Shown here one piece after another: positions 8,449 to 17,844 of a stretch of DNA of 64,000 bases (positions are counted from its first letter, which is position 1; each line of letters opens with the position of its first letter). The DNA comes from Nodosilinea sp. FACHB-131 (GTDB taxonomy: Bacteria > Cyanobacteriota > Cyanobacteriia > Phormidesmidales > Phormidesmidaceae): assembly GCF_014695395.1 (NCBI RefSeq), contig NZ_JACJOF010000005.1, positions 62,001 through 126,000 on the forward strand, given 5' to 3'. The translations under genes were made by a program, and so were the position numbers. Below the pieces are notes generated by a model that saw only the letters and a list, made by a program, of their open reading frames with translations, searched no databases and was not told the origin of the DNA.

Positions 8449-9876
8449 TTAAGCCCCTGTAGTAGGGACGTCTGGACCCGAGGTGGCTTCGTTATCAAAT
8501 CGCTGCTGGCGCTGCTCCTGTAGGGCCAATAAGATTTGCTGATGGCGATCGCGATTGATGGGGTAGCGGTAGCAAAACCACAGCCCCACCATCAGTAGCA
8601 GCGCCGGTAGAGGGCCAATCAGCAGGCGAATAGCGTTGAGGGCAGCGGCTGGCTGGGTGTCGGTGTTGGCCGCGTAACCGGTCAAGCTCAACAACTGACC
8701 AGAGATGAACAACGCTAGGGCCAACCCCAGCTTTTGCAAAAATACCAGGGCGCTGAAGTACAGCCCTTCCCGACGCAGGCCGGTGTTGAGTTCATCTAGG
8801 TCAATCACGTCGGGCAGCATCGCAAAGGGCACCATGTAGAGGGTAGCCACCCCTATGCCCGCAATCACCCCCAGGGTATACATCCACACCACCTGGCCAG
8901 GCTGTACCGTGGCCAGACCACCGAGGGCGATCGCCGCCAGGGGCGCCCCCGTCAAAAATACTGTCCGCTTGCCCGTGCGCTTGGCCACCCAGTCCCAACC
9001 CCAGAGCATGGCGATCGCGGTGCCCTGCACCGCTAGGGCCATCTGGGCGAAGTGAGTCGCTGGCAACCCCATCCAGGCGCCGACAAAGTAGGGCAGCATG
9101 GCGGCAGTCACCTGCACGCTCATCCAGCCGCAGAGGTAGAGACCCAAAACTTGGCGAAACGCACTGTTGCGAAATACGGTGCGCAGCTGGTTGAGCAGCG
9201 CTGGGGGAGCCACATCGCCCGCCAGCGAGGGGCGGCCCCGCTGCACCTGCCAGTAGCGCCGGTAGGTGCCCGCCACGCAGATGCCGATCACGCCTAGGGC
9301 CAAGCTGGCCGACAGCATCCCCAACAGCGCGTACTGACGGGCCGGGTCGGCCACCCGCGCAAACACGATCTGGGCCGTCACCAAGGCTAAAATGCTGGCC
9401 CCAATGCTAAACGCCGACTTCATGCCAATCAGGTCGGTGCGTTCGTCGTAGTCGTCGGTCAGCTCCGCCGCTAGGGCTGTGTAGGGCAGCTGCACCGCCG
9501 TGAAGGCCGCAAAGGCAAAGATGGACAGCACAATGTAGTACGTAAACACCCCCATTTGAGTCGGGAAGGGCGGCACTACCCACAGCAGCACCGAGCAGAT
9601 CGCTAGGGGAATCACGCCGCCGAGCATCCAAGGAAAACGGCGGCCTAGGGGCGACCGGGTGCAATCACTCATCCAGCCAATAATTGGGTCATTGATGGCA
9701 TCCCACACGCGGCCAAACAGCAGCACTGAGCCTGCCAGAGCCGGGCTGAGCCCGGCCACGGTGGTAAAGAAGTACAGCACAAAGAACGCCGACAGGCTAG
9801 CGGGCACCGCTGCCGCTAATTCGCCCATGCCGTAGAACACTTTTACCGAAAAAGGCAGGGGCGATAGCTTAGCCAA
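8449..9876 (-). CDS. MFS transporter of the GPH (MelB-like) sugar:cation symporter type
   Basis: The 475-residue protein has about 12 hydrophobic segments. The N-terminal signature KLSPLPFSVKVFYGMGELA and the loop motif DAINDPIIGWMSDCTRSPLGRR are typical of the glycoside-pentoside-hexuronide family. A second copy of the motif occurs in the middle. GPH proteins carry sugars or related solutes with Na+ or H+; the substrate here is unknown. The start is a TTG at 9876, chosen because the conserved N-terminus lies upstream of the first in-frame ATG. The C-terminal tail is short and polar. Confidence 0.88.
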   Translation of the reverse strand: MAKLSPLPFSVKVFYGMGELAAAVPASLSAFFVLYFFTTVAGLSPALAGSVLLFGRVWDAINDPIIGWMSDCTRSPLGRRFPWMLGGVIPLAICSVLLWVVPPFPTQMGVFTYYIVLSIFAFAAFTAVQLPYTALAAELTDDYDERTDLIGMKSAFSIGASILALVTAQIVFARVADPARQYALLGMLSASLALGVIGICVAGTYRRYWQVQRGRPSLAGDVAPPALLNQLRTVFRNSAFRQVLGLYLCGWMSVQVTAAMLPYFVGAWMGLPATHFAQMALAVQGTAIAMLWGWDWVAKRTGKRTVFLTGAPLAAIALGGLATVQPGQVVWMYTLGVIAGIGVATLYMVPFAMLPDVIDLDELNTGLRREGLYFSALVFLQKLGLALALFISGQLLSLTGYAANTDTQPAAALNAIRLLIGPLPALLLMVGLWFCYRYPINRDRHQQILLALQEQRQQRFDNEATSGPDVPTTGA

Positions 9877-10009
9877 CGAACAGGGCTCCAGGTCAATAGG
9901 GGATCATCATGCCATAGGTTTAACTGGGATGGCAGTTTTTAGGCAGTTGCGGCGATCGGGCAACGCGATAAGATAGCGGCGACCTTGTTTAGCGGGTGAT
10001 AGAGCCACC

Positions 10010-10696
10010 ATGACAACCCAGACAAAGGTTGCGACAGCGCTGCTGCTGGTCGTGGGGCTGGTGAGTGCCTGCGATCGCCAACCCCCGACCGCGACCTCGG
10101 CCCTCCTCACTACTCCCGTCGCCGAAGGGCCCCCGCCGCCCCCCGAAGGCGCTTTTTTAGCTCAAATGTCGCCGACCCAAACCAGTCAACTCACCAGTCT
10201 AGGGGTTGAGGTGGTGGTGCCGGGGCAGGTGCCGCTGTCCTTTGCGATCGTGGAAATGCGGGTTGACTCCAGCGATTCCGGCCCCGGTTATCTGGTGGTC
10301 TACCAAAGCAATGCCTCCGCAGGAGCAGCCGCTGGCCAAGGCAGCCAGTGCTTTGCCGTCGAGTTTGCCGCCGAGGGCATTGGCGACTCCCCCGCCACCG
10401 AAAGCCGCATTCCCATTCAGCCGCCGCTGTTTGGTGACCAGGGCTATGGCCTCAACTACGGCCCCTTTACTGATGCCAATCTGCGGGCCGAGTTTCCTGA
10501 CTCCAACCTGTTCACCGACTGGATGCTGGGGTCTTCTGGCGCTTACCGGTTGGTGGGGGCAGCCTACATTGGCGATCTATTTGAGTCGCTCCAGGCCTGC
10601 GAAGATGTCAGCCCCGAGGAAGCCGTAGCCTTGGCCGAATCATTCACAGTGCTGACCGCCGATCCCATGGCTGAGCCCCCCAGCAGCACGCCTTAA
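10010..10696 (+). CDS. Predicted lipoprotein of unknown function
   Basis: The 228-residue protein has a lipoprotein signal ending at Cys21 (GLVSAC) and then a Pro/Thr-rich linker. The rest is a single globular region with no motif that I recognise. A Gly/Ser-rich loop and two cysteines in the mature part (near QCFAVEF and ACEDVS) could form a disulfide. It is divergent from the transporter gene and lies about 125 bp upstream of psb28 on the same strand. No function is assigned. Confidence 0.72.
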   Translation: MTTQTKVATALLLVVGLVSACDRQPPTATSALLTTPVAEGPPPPPEGAFLAQMSPTQTSQLTSLGVEVVVPGQVPLSFAIVEMRVDSSDSGPGYLVVYQSNASAGAAAGQGSQCFAVEFAAEGIGDSPATESRIPIQPPLFGDQGYGLNYGPFTDANLRAEFPDSNLFTDWMLGSSGAYRLVGAAYIGDLFESLQACEDVSPEEAVALAESFTVLTADPMAEPPSSTP

Positions 10697-10820
10697 AGAC
10701 ACTGGGTGGAGCGGCCTAATCCCAGGGCGACGGTAGAGTTGCGACCCGCGTCAGATCCGGTTCCGGTATCGTGCGAGAATGAATTTTTATAAATGGCAAT
10801 CTTAGATTAGGACGTTTGGC

Positions 10821-11156
10821 ATGGCCGAGATTCAATTTGCCCGTGGCGTTGCAGAACCAGTAATTCCCGACGTGCGGCTCACCCGCGCCAAGGATGGCTC
10901 CGACGGTACGGCCACTTTCTACTTTGACCATCCCCAGGCACTTTCTCAGCAGGAAGGGGTGGAGATCACCGGGATGTACCTAGTCGACGAAGAGGGCGAG
11001 CTGGTCAGCCGCGAGGTCAATGGCCGGTTTGTCAACGGCGAACCCGCCGGCATTGAAGCCACCTACATCATGAAAAGCGAAGCCGAGTGGGATCGCTTTA
11101 TGCGGTTTATGAACCGCTACGCTGAGCAAAACGGGCTGGGCTTTACCAAGAGCTAG
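10821..11156 (+). CDS. psb28: Photosystem II assembly factor Psb28
   Basis: The 111-residue protein is a full-length Psb28, a cytoplasmic-side factor that binds the CP47-containing PSII assembly intermediate and influences Qb-site protection and chlorophyll-protein synthesis. The sequence shows the family start [10 protein letters not shown], the strand FYFDHP, the motif [13 protein letters not shown] and the C-terminal helix [19 protein letters not shown]. The start ATG at 10821 gives the usual length. The gene is followed after 14 nt by moaB on the same strand, so the two may be co-transcribed. Confidence 0.95.
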   Translation: MAEIQFARGVAEPVIPDVRLTRAKDGSDGTATFYFDHPQALSQQEGVEITGMYLVDEEGELVSREVNGRFVNGEPAGIEATYIMKSEAEWDRFMRFMNRYAEQNGLGFTKS

Positions 11157-11170
11157 GTGCTACCCCGGCC

Positions 11171-11659
11171 ATGGCCCATCCCCCGGCGTTAGGCAGACCG
11201 GTGCGCTGCGCGGTCGTTACCGTGAGCGACACCCGCACCGTCGAGAGCGATCGCAGCGGGCAACTCCTGCAAACCCTGCTGACCGAGGCCGGTCACCAGG
11301 TAAGCGACTACCGCATCGTCCCCGACGAGCCGCAGCAGATTCGCCCGCTGTGCCAGACCTTGGCGTCACAGGTTGACTGCATCATTCTCACCGGAGGAAC
11401 GGGGATTGCCCCCCGCGACACCACCTACGATGCGATCGCCGCCCTGCTAGAGAAAACCCTACCGGGGTTTGGGGAAATCTTTCGCCAGCTCAGCTTTCAA
11501 GAAATTGGCTCCCGCGCCATCGCCTCCCGCGCTGTAGCCGGGGTCTATCAATCCACGCTCATTTTCTCGCTGCCGGGGTCGAGCAAAGCGGTGACCCTGG
11601 CTGCAGAGGCGCTAATTTTGCCGGAGCTGCCGCACCTGGTTAGCTTGATGCAGAGCTAA
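11171..11659 (+). CDS. moaB: Molybdenum cofactor biosynthesis protein MoaB
   Basis: The 162-residue protein has the MoCF/MogA fold. AVVTVSDTRTVESDRSG forms the first strand and loop. ILTGGTGIAPRDTT carries the family GGTG motif and the acidic residue used in molybdopterin adenylylation. The LPGSSKAV segment completes the site. The length is usual for MoaB/MogA; the exact step (MoaB versus MogA activity) cannot be settled from sequence alone. It begins 14 nt after psb28. Confidence 0.92.
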   Translation: MAHPPALGRPVRCAVVTVSDTRTVESDRSGQLLQTLLTEAGHQVSDYRIVPDEPQQIRPLCQTLASQVDCIILTGGTGIAPRDTTYDAIAALLEKTLPGFGEIFRQLSFQEIGSRAIASRAVAGVYQSTLIFSLPGSSKAVTLAAEALILPELPHLVSLMQS

Positions 11660-11702
11660 ATTTGCCCAACCAGCTTTTGATATGGGCGATCAGTTCCAAT
11701 GA

Positions 11703-11749
11703 GCAGGTAAAAGGTTAGCAAGTCGGCGAGTTCGAACCTTGTAACCTGC
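11703..11749. repeat. Imperfect inverted repeat downstream of moaB
   Basis: GCAGGT plus AAGGTT on the left pairs with AACCTT plus ACCTGC on the right, giving a two-part stem around a loop of about 19 nt. There is no T-tract on either side, so a simple terminator is not indicated. Confidence 0.5.
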
Positions 11750-11769
11750 CAAATTACTAACTTTAATGA

Positions 11770-11920
11770 GATCTAGCCCGCCCTGCGGGAAGCAAGCTAC
11801 ACCCTAAAGTCCTCTTCTAGCTTAGGCGATGACTTTGCAAGGTTTTTCCGGCTCCCCTCCCCCAGGGAGGAGAGGGGCTGGGGGTGAGGGCTAGCAGGGA
11901 CTTTGCGATCTACTGAACCT
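11770..11920. mobile_element. MITE-like dispersed element, copy 1
   Basis: This intergenic block shares GCGGGAAGCAAGCTAC, GCTAGCAGGGACTTTGCGA and (in inverted orientation) GGAGCCGGA-AACCTT-CAAAGTC with the block at 21098-21281. Both copies carry the end motif TCTACT(G/A)A. No transposase is encoded. The shared pieces are partly rearranged between the copies, so the outer limits are approximate. Confidence 0.55.
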
Positions 11921-11956
11921 CTGAACTAAACCCTTCACGCCGTCTCTTCCCGCACT

Positions 11957-12814
11957 ATGACCTCGGCAACCTCGACTCAGTGGGCGCGTTTACTCAAAAA
12001 CCAGGGCACCTGGGTCGGATCGTTTACCCAGATGTCTCCGACCGGGGAAATTTTGCAAGATACCCCCTCGGAGGTGGCGCTGATTCCGCTTAACGAGGGC
12101 AACACGATGCGCCAGGAGATTCGCAAGCGCCCTCCCGGCCAGCCCCCCAGCGAAACGGTGCTGGAATACAGTTCCCTCGGGCGAGGAGTGCTATTTTGCG
12201 AGACCGGGGCCTTTTCTCAAGGGTCGATTCAGCGCAGCCCAGTGAGTGAGTTTGGGGCCGAACTGGGGCTGATCCATGGCAGCGATCGCCTGCGCGTGGC
12301 CCAGATTTTTCCTCGGCAGCCCACCCTCGGCAGCCTAACGCTGATCCGTGAGCACTTGGCCGGGACAGAGCCAACTCCGCGCCCCGCGCTCACGGTGGAG
12401 CAGCTGATCGGCACTTGGGTAGGGGAGGCCACCACGGTGTTTCCTGACTGGCAGCCCCAGCGATCGCTGACGACTCGGCTAGATATTCAGCGGGAGGGCG
12501 ATGGTCTTCGACCGGTTTACAACCAACGCGCCATTACTCAAACCCTCACCTTTGGCAATAGCCCCAGCATCAAATCTCAGGGTCAGCTAGTGGGCTCGAC
12601 TCTGAGGTTTGAGCAGGGCAGCCAGCCCGTTACCGTCCTACTGTTGCCGGGGGGAGCTTCGACTACCTTTCCCACCGAGATTCAGTCAGGGCAACCGCTG
12701 TTTTTAGAGGCCGGTTGGCTAATTAACCCCACCCTGCGGCAGCGACTGATTCGCACCTACAACGCCCAGGGTACTTGGGAAAGCCTGACTCTGGTAACGG
12801 AGCAAAAAGTATAG
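11957..12814 (+). CDS. DUF3598 family protein (calycin-like, cyanobacterial)
   Basis: The 285-residue protein has two similar halves, each starting with a GTWVG-type motif (NQGTWVGSFTQMSPTG near residue 15; LIGTWVGEATTVFPDW near 150). The internal beta-rich halves resemble calycin barrels, and the ending RLIRTYNAQGTWESLTLVTE is typical of DUF3598. Members are conserved in cyanobacteria. Some related barrels are bilin lyases, but there are no clear lyase residues here. It is soluble, without a signal peptide. The start is the ATG at 11957. Confidence 0.8.
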   Translation: MTSATSTQWARLLKNQGTWVGSFTQMSPTGEILQDTPSEVALIPLNEGNTMRQEIRKRPPGQPPSETVLEYSSLGRGVLFCETGAFSQGSIQRSPVSEFGAELGLIHGSDRLRVAQIFPRQPTLGSLTLIREHLAGTEPTPRPALTVEQLIGTWVGEATTVFPDWQPQRSLTTRLDIQREGDGLRPVYNQRAITQTLTFGNSPSIKSQGQLVGSTLRFEQGSQPVTVLLLPGGASTTFPTEIQSGQPLFLEAGWLINPTLRQRLIRTYNAQGTWESLTLVTEQKV

Positions 12815-13012
12815 TCTTCAGTCTTCTCCGACAGGGAGTGATCCTGGTAGCTTTCTATCCATAGATGCATGGAAACGGCCCTGCTCAGGCGAAACCCTAC
12901 AACGGCCAAAGCTCGGGTCAGGACAGCCCAAAATGCATGCACTGAAGCCTGGCGAGATTTTTTAGTTTTCGCTCTTCTATTTTCGCTCTTTTGCTATGGC
13001 CAAACCCGGCTT

Positions 13013-14296
13013 CTAGTCTGAAGAAAGCCCCTTGACCCGGTAGCCGATGTCGCGGCGGTAATACATGCCCTCAAAGCAAATTTTATCGATCGCCTCGTAG
13101 GCATTGGCGATCGCTGCCTCAAAGGTTTCGCCCAGACCCGTCACCCCCAGCACACGCCCACCATCGGCAATAATGCTGTTGCCCCGGCGGCGAGTGCCCG
13201 CATGGAACACTAGCGCTCCGGTGGCAGCGGCGTCTTCAAGGCCAACGATTTCCATGCCCTTGGGATATTTGTCGGGGTAGCCCTCAGCAGCTACCACTAC
13301 GCAGGCAGCAGCTTCCGGCTTCCATTTCAACGCTAGATTGTCGAGCCGCCCTTCAATGCAGGCGAGCATCACCTCCTCTAGCGGGGTTTCGAGCAGGGGC
13401 AGCACGGCCTGGGTCTCAGGGTCGCCCAGACGGCAGTTAAACTCCACCACTTTGGGCTCACCCTCGGGGGTAATCATCAGCCCAGCGTAGAGAATGCCGC
13501 GATAGTCGATGCCGCGGCGGCGCAGGGTGGCGATCGCTGGCTCTAGCACCTCTTTTTGCACCCGCTCCATAATGGCAGGGGTCACCACGGGGGTGGGGGC
13601 GTAGGCTCCCATGCCGCCCGTGTTGGGGCCGGTGTCGCCCTCGCCAATGGCCTTGTGGTCTTGGGCGGGCACCAGGGGGCGAATGGTTTGCCCATCGGTG
13701 ATGGCCAGCACCGAGGCCTCCTGACCGGTCATAAATTCTTCAATCACTACCTGATGGCCGGCAGACCCAAACTTGCCGCTAAACGCATCTTTGACGGCTT
13801 GAATGGCCTCGTCTAGGGTGTGGGCCACGGTGACGCCCTTGCCCGCCGCTAGCCCATCGGCCTTTACCACGATGGGAGCGCCCTGCTGCTCCAGATAGGC
13901 CAGGGCGACCGCTGCTTCCTCAAAAACAGCGGCTTTGGCGGTGGGAATGCCCGCCTCAACCATCAGCGCCTTGGCCCAGGCCTTGCTGGCCTCGATCTGC
14001 GCCCCCGCCTGACAAGGGCCAAACACCTTGAGCCCCTGCTCTTGCAGATAGTCGGTAATTCCCTCGGCCAGGGGCTGCTCGGGGCCAACCACGACCAGCT
14101 CTAGGTTATTGACCAGGGCAAAACGAGCGATGCCCTCAAAGTCGGTGGGGGCCATGGCCAGGTTGCGGCAGTGGGGCAGGGTAGCGGTGCCGCCGTTGCC
14201 CGGCACGCAGACCACCTCGGTGATTTTGGGCGATCGCAGCAACGACCAGGCCAGGGTATGTTCACGGCCACCGCTGCCGACCACAAGAGCTTTCAC
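13013..14296 (-). CDS. purD: Phosphoribosylamine--glycine ligase
   Basis: This ATP-grasp enzyme makes glycinamide ribonucleotide in purine synthesis. It has the N-terminal motif [15 protein letters not shown], the ATP-binding segment [18 protein letters not shown], the catalytic region [13 protein letters not shown] and [13 protein letters not shown] chose the GTG at 14296 because it places the conserved [13 protein letters not shown] at the protein start (427 residues, the usual length). A frame from the GTG at 14341 would add 15 residues without family support. Confidence 0.95.
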   Translation of the reverse strand: MKALVVGSGGREHTLAWSLLRSPKITEVVCVPGNGGTATLPHCRNLAMAPTDFEGIARFALVNNLELVVVGPEQPLAEGITDYLQEQGLKVFGPCQAGAQIEASKAWAKALMVEAGIPTAKAAVFEEAAVALAYLEQQGAPIVVKADGLAAGKGVTVAHTLDEAIQAVKDAFSGKFGSAGHQVVIEEFMTGQEASVLAITDGQTIRPLVPAQDHKAIGEGDTGPNTGGMGAYAPTPVVTPAIMERVQKEVLEPAIATLRRRGIDYRGILYAGLMITPEGEPKVVEFNCRLGDPETQAVLPLLETPLEEVMLACIEGRLDNLALKWKPEAAACVVVAAEGYPDKYPKGMEIVGLEDAAATGALVFHAGTRRRGNSIIADGGRVLGVTGLGETFEAAIANAYEAIDKICFEGMYYRRDIGYRVKGLSSD

Positions 14297-14456
14297 AGGC
14301 AATTTCCCAAAAATGCGAATCTTATTTTCCCACGTTGCCACCGTAAATGGATGGCGGCTTTACTCAGGGTGGATAGACAGTGCTGAGATGCCCCAGATCG
14401 AGGCCGCTGGGGGTCCCCCGTTCTATAAACCCCTCCTTTGCAGCCCTGGCCCTATC

Positions 14457-15731
14457 CTACTCCGTGTTCAGGCTCAGGGTCAGCGGTTGAGCCGCTAGAT
14501 CCGCATCTAAGCTAAAGGTTTCTGGCGACGGCGAAATTTGCCGAGGCAGCGTCACCACAAAGGTCGTCCCCTGTCCCTGCTGGCTGCTGACGGCAATGGT
14601 GCCACCCATGATGCTGACTAGCGACTGAACGATGGCCAACCCCAGCCCGGTGCCGGGGCGCTGACGCCGAATGGTTTGGTCAACCTGGCGAAAGGCCTCA
14701 AAAATGTGGGGCAGTTGCTCTTCGGCAATGCCAATGCCGGTGTCGGCCACGGTGAGCGAAATCTGATCAGAAGCTGTCTCCGTGACGGTGATGTGCACCT
14801 GGCCTCGATCGGTAAACTTGATGGCGTTGGATACCAAATTGGTGAGCACCTGGCGCAGCCGGTGTTCGTCATTCACCACCACTGGGTTGTTGAGCTGGAG
14901 GGTGCTCTTCAGGGCGAGGGCTTTACCGTCGGCCAGCGATCGCAAATCTAGCAGCGTAGTCTGCACCAGATTGTGGAGATTGACCTGGGTCAGGTTCAGC
15001 GTTAGCCGCTGGGCCTCTAGCTTAGATAGGTCAAGAATGTCGTTCACTAGGTTGAGCAGGTTCTTGCCGTTGGTGAAAATACGCCTGATCATCTCAGCCT
15101 GGTGGGAGGTCAGCGGCCCCTTCGACTGGCTATCGAGAATCTGCGAAAACCCCAAAATCGCGTTCAGCGGTGTGCGCAGCTCGTGGGACATCGTGGCCAA
15201 AAACTCAGACTTGACCCGGTAAGCCTCCAGCAGCTTCAGGTTTTGGTCTTCAATATAACGACGCTGACGCTCTAGCTCTTCGTTTTGCTGGGTGAGCAGC
15301 TTGTTGGTCTGCTGAAGCTGGGCCATGACTTTGGCCTCTCGTCGCTCGGCTTCGTACATGCGCAGGGCGTTGCGCAACAGCAGCGCTAGGCGATCGGGCG
15401 ACACGCGGGTTTTGACGAGGTAGTCGCTAGCGCCAGCTTTCATCAGGTCGACGGCAATTTGCTCGTCGCCTTGACCAGTCAGCACCACCAGCGGAATACT
15501 CACGCCCTCGGCCCGCCACTGACGAATCAGCGACAGGCCGTCTTGCTCGGGCAGGCGGTAGTCCAGAAATACACAGTCGTAGGTGCGGCTTTTGAGGTTG
15601 GCGATCGCCTGCTCGGCACTGGTGACCTCAGTGACTTCAACTGGTAAGTCGGCGCGAGCTAGAGCGCGGCAGATGGCCATGCGATCGACAGCATCGTCAT
15701 CCACTAACAGAATTTCTAGCGCTTCGCCCAT
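14457..15731 (-). CDS. Response-regulator/histidine-kinase hybrid (REC-HisKA-HATPase)
   Basis: The 424-residue protein starts with a receiver domain (residues 5-120, phospho-acceptor Asp57 in FLDYRLPEQDG, conserved Lys107). A coiled-coil linker (130-170), a HisKA domain with His183 (MSHELRTPLN) and a HATPase_c domain (N box LVSNAIKFTD, G1 VADTGIGIA, G2 GTGLGLAI) follow. There is no membrane or sensor domain, so input is likely by phosphotransfer to Asp57. I chose ATG 15731; a GTG at 15794 is possible and would overlap the upstream response regulator by 14 nt. The pair is probably an operon. Confidence 0.93.
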   Translation of the reverse strand: MGEALEILLVDDDAVDRMAICRALARADLPVEVTEVTSAEQAIANLKSRTYDCVFLDYRLPEQDGLSLIRQWRAEGVSIPLVVLTGQGDEQIAVDLMKAGASDYLVKTRVSPDRLALLLRNALRMYEAERREAKVMAQLQQTNKLLTQQNEELERQRRYIEDQNLKLLEAYRVKSEFLATMSHELRTPLNAILGFSQILDSQSKGPLTSHQAEMIRRIFTNGKNLLNLVNDILDLSKLEAQRLTLNLTQVNLHNLVQTTLLDLRSLADGKALALKSTLQLNNPVVVNDEHRLRQVLTNLVSNAIKFTDRGQVHITVTETASDQISLTVADTGIGIAEEQLPHIFEAFRQVDQTIRRQRPGTGLGLAIVQSLVSIMGGTIAVSSQQGQGTTFVVTLPRQISPSPETFSLDADLAAQPLTLSLNTE

Positions 15732-15780
15732 CCGCTCAGTACCTGCTTCTGCTACCCACAGCGGCGTCCAGTGGGTCTGA

Positions 15781-16212
15781 TTATGGAATCTCACACAGCG
15801 CCCAGTACTGGTTGAGGGCCGCCACTACATCTGCAAAGGTAGCAAAGGTGACTGGCTTTAGAATATAGCCTGCTACGTTTAATCGATAGGCCTCAAGCCG
15901 ATCTTGGTCGGCATCAGAGGTCGTCAATACGACGACTGGCGTAGATTTCAGCGATTCATCCTGGCGAAGCTCTTGAAGGAACTCTAGCCCATTCATCTTG
16001 GGCATGTTGATGTCGAGCAGCACCAGACGACGATGTTCCGGCACCGACGGTGGATTGGAGTCGCTACCGCGCAACATGTCGAGCGCTGCCAGTCCGTTGT
16101 TGGCGATATACAAGGGATTCTCGATGCGGTTGCGCTTAAAGGCCCGCTGAACGTTCATTACATCCACCTCATCGTCTTCGACGAGTAGAACGTTGACGGT
16201 ACGCTTTGTCAT
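15781..16212 (-). CDS. Single-domain response regulator, Rcp1-like
   Basis: The 143-residue protein is a receiver domain only. The acidic pocket is VEDDEVD, the phospho-acceptor is Asp67 (LLDINMPKMNG), Thr97/Thr98 follow in VVLTTSDADQD, and Lys119 lies in YILKP. The segment LEAYRLNVAGYILKPV is typical of the Rcp1 group, which partners phytochromes and other kinases. I chose the ATG at 16212 because AGGAG lies 7 nt upstream; an upstream GTG (16230) would place that ribosome-binding site inside the gene. It precedes the REC-kinase gene and probably exchanges phosphate with it. Confidence 0.93.
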   Translation of the reverse strand: MTKRTVNVLLVEDDEVDVMNVQRAFKRNRIENPLYIANNGLAALDMLRGSDSNPPSVPEHRRLVLLDINMPKMNGLEFLQELRQDESLKSTPVVVLTTSDADQDRLEAYRLNVAGYILKPVTFATFADVVAALNQYWALCEIP

Positions 16213-16348
16213 AACATGCTCCTGCGACACTAGCAGAGGCTCGATCGCATCAGCGGTTACACCAGGGCGTGCCCCTAATGGGTTGATACCATGGGTGATC
16301 TGCGGCCTTGCTCTTCCACAATAAGTTGACAGTAGGAGGTTGGCTCAA

Positions 16349-17503
16349 TTAGCCTCCTCCAGCCGCCATTCTAGGAACTGGCGAGATGTTTTCTATCTGC
16401 CCAAAGGAAGAACCCACCTGGGGAGACCTCAGCGCCTGAATCTGCGGCACTTGGGACGTCAGCGCCTGGGGATGCACACCCGCCCGATGGGCCGCCAGCA
16501 GCCCCACCGCCTCTAGGTAAGATGACACCCGCACCGCTGGTATGCCGAGAACTTCGGGGCTAACATCGAGGGCGGTGGAGTTGGCTTCGACGGCGATCGC
16601 CAGCGATCGTCGCCCCAGGCTCAGCAGCGCACTGCCCCCGCAGGCGCTGGCGGGCACCACAATGGCATCGACCTGATCGGCCCAGAGGGTAGGGCTAGAT
16701 TGTCCCCCCAGGTAGCCGAGCGTTGGACTAGTGACAAAACCCGGCGCTCGGCTCAACCCCGCCAGCACACAGGGCAAAAACGTGTGGCCCAGCTCCTCAG
16801 CGGCGGACTTTGGCGAAATCGACGGGTCTAGCGGCAGCGGGCTCAGGGCTGGGGCGTGGGCGCAGGGCACTTGCAGAGTGCGCACCACCAGGTGGCTGAT
16901 CACCGCTTCGGCCCCTGCCAATGGGTCTACGCCGTGGCCCTGGCGGTAGTCTTGCAGGGTCTCAGTATCGGTGTCTTCGGGAAAACGGGCTACTACCGCG
17001 ATCGCATTGGCTCCGGCAGCGATCGCCCGCTCCGCCGCCCGCAACAGGCTATCGGGCCGCTGAATCGTGCCCCAAGTTGCGCCCGAGGCCGCCGTCCGCA
17101 GCTCTACCCCCAGGGGCGCATCGGTGACAACGTAGTCGGTTAAATCTAAGCCCAGGGTGGCCCGAGCCGCATCCGCCGCTTGCAGGTGTCGCCAGCGCAG
17201 GTCATCCTCAATCGCCGCATCTAGCACCAGGCCAATGCGGTTGCGATGCACCGGGCACAACCCCCAGCGTCCAGCAGCAAACTGGTCTAATCCATAGCCC
17301 TCTACATAGCAGGCGTTGGGCAGCGGCCAGTAGAGCTGCGCCCCGTTCATCACGTTGGGATGAGTAATTAGGGTGTCGACCACCGAGGCGATCGCCCGCG
17401 CCACCGGCAGCGCATCCCCCGCATAGCCCCCCACTGCTGCTCCAATGCCCGTGGGCACCACCAGCACCGCAGTGTAGGGACGACGACTCAGATTGGCATT
17501 CAT
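16349..17503 (-). CDS. DUF3326 family protein
   Basis: The 384-residue protein matches the DUF3326 family, which is found in cyanobacteria and relatives. Visible features are AVLVVPTGIGAAVGGYAGDA at the N-terminus (Gly-rich, nucleotide-like loop), HPNVMNGAQLYWPLPN, the Cys/Gly motif PASACGGSALLSLGRR and a Gly-rich C-terminus. The reaction is unknown. Its ATG overlaps the stop of the preceding small gene by 4 nt (ATGA), so the two are translationally coupled. Confidence 0.85.
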   Translation of the reverse strand: MNANLSRRPYTAVLVVPTGIGAAVGGYAGDALPVARAIASVVDTLITHPNVMNGAQLYWPLPNACYVEGYGLDQFAAGRWGLCPVHRNRIGLVLDAAIEDDLRWRHLQAADAARATLGLDLTDYVVTDAPLGVELRTAASGATWGTIQRPDSLLRAAERAIAAGANAIAVVARFPEDTDTETLQDYRQGHGVDPLAGAEAVISHLVVRTLQVPCAHAPALSPLPLDPSISPKSAAEELGHTFLPCVLAGLSRAPGFVTSPTLGYLGGQSSPTLWADQVDAIVVPASACGGSALLSLGRRSLAIAVEANSTALDVSPEVLGIPAVRVSSYLEAVGLLAAHRAGVHPQALTSQVPQIQALRSPQVGSSFGQIENISPVPRMAAGGG

Positions 17504-17697
17504 GGCAGCTCAAAATTGACGTGCGTCGTCACCACAGCTTCGACCGTGGCAATTTGGGTGGCAGAATCTACCTGGGTAATCGCCCAGCGCAGGGGTTCAC
17601 CCCGCTCAGCCAGGGCCAATTCGATCGCCTCCACCAGATCGTCTTGAGCATCGCCCAGACCGATCTCCAAAGTAATAAAGTGAGTGGCCAGCGCCAT
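17500..17697 (-). CDS. Small conserved protein coupled to DUF3326
   Basis: The 65-residue protein has an N-terminal segment LATHFITLEIGLGDAQDDLVE, an amphipathic helix and a C-terminal strand EAVVTTHVNFELP. It has no cysteine, no signal and no catalytic motif. The stop codon overlaps the DUF3326 start (ATGA), which argues that the protein is real and acts with DUF3326. The function is unknown. A MITE-like palindromic element (17730-17842) lies just upstream, between it and the ferredoxin gene. Confidence 0.78.
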   Translation of the reverse strand: MALATHFITLEIGLGDAQDDLVEAIELALAERGEPLRWAITQVDSATQIATVEAVVTTHVNFELP

Positions 17698-17729
17698 CGT
17701 CTACCCACAAAAAGAGCAATTCTTTCCTG

Positions 17730-17842
17730 CGTAGGGTGGGCAGTGCCCACCGCCGGAGGATTGCGAAGGCTGGACAACCCTAATTAGAACAAGATACCTG
17801 TCCGCCAAAAATTGTTTGATGGTGGGCAGTGCCCACCCTACG
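17730..17842. mobile_element. MITE-like element with 22-bp perfect terminal inverted repeats
   Basis: The 22-bp left end CGTAGGGTGGGCAGTGCCCACC (17730-17751) is perfectly repeated in inverted orientation at 17821-17842. Each end also contains its own palindrome (GGTGGGCAGTGCCCACC). The 69-bp interior has no ORF. The element ends 2 nt before the ferredoxin stop codon and so forms that gene's 3' region. Confidence 0.7.
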
Positions 17843-17844
17843 GT

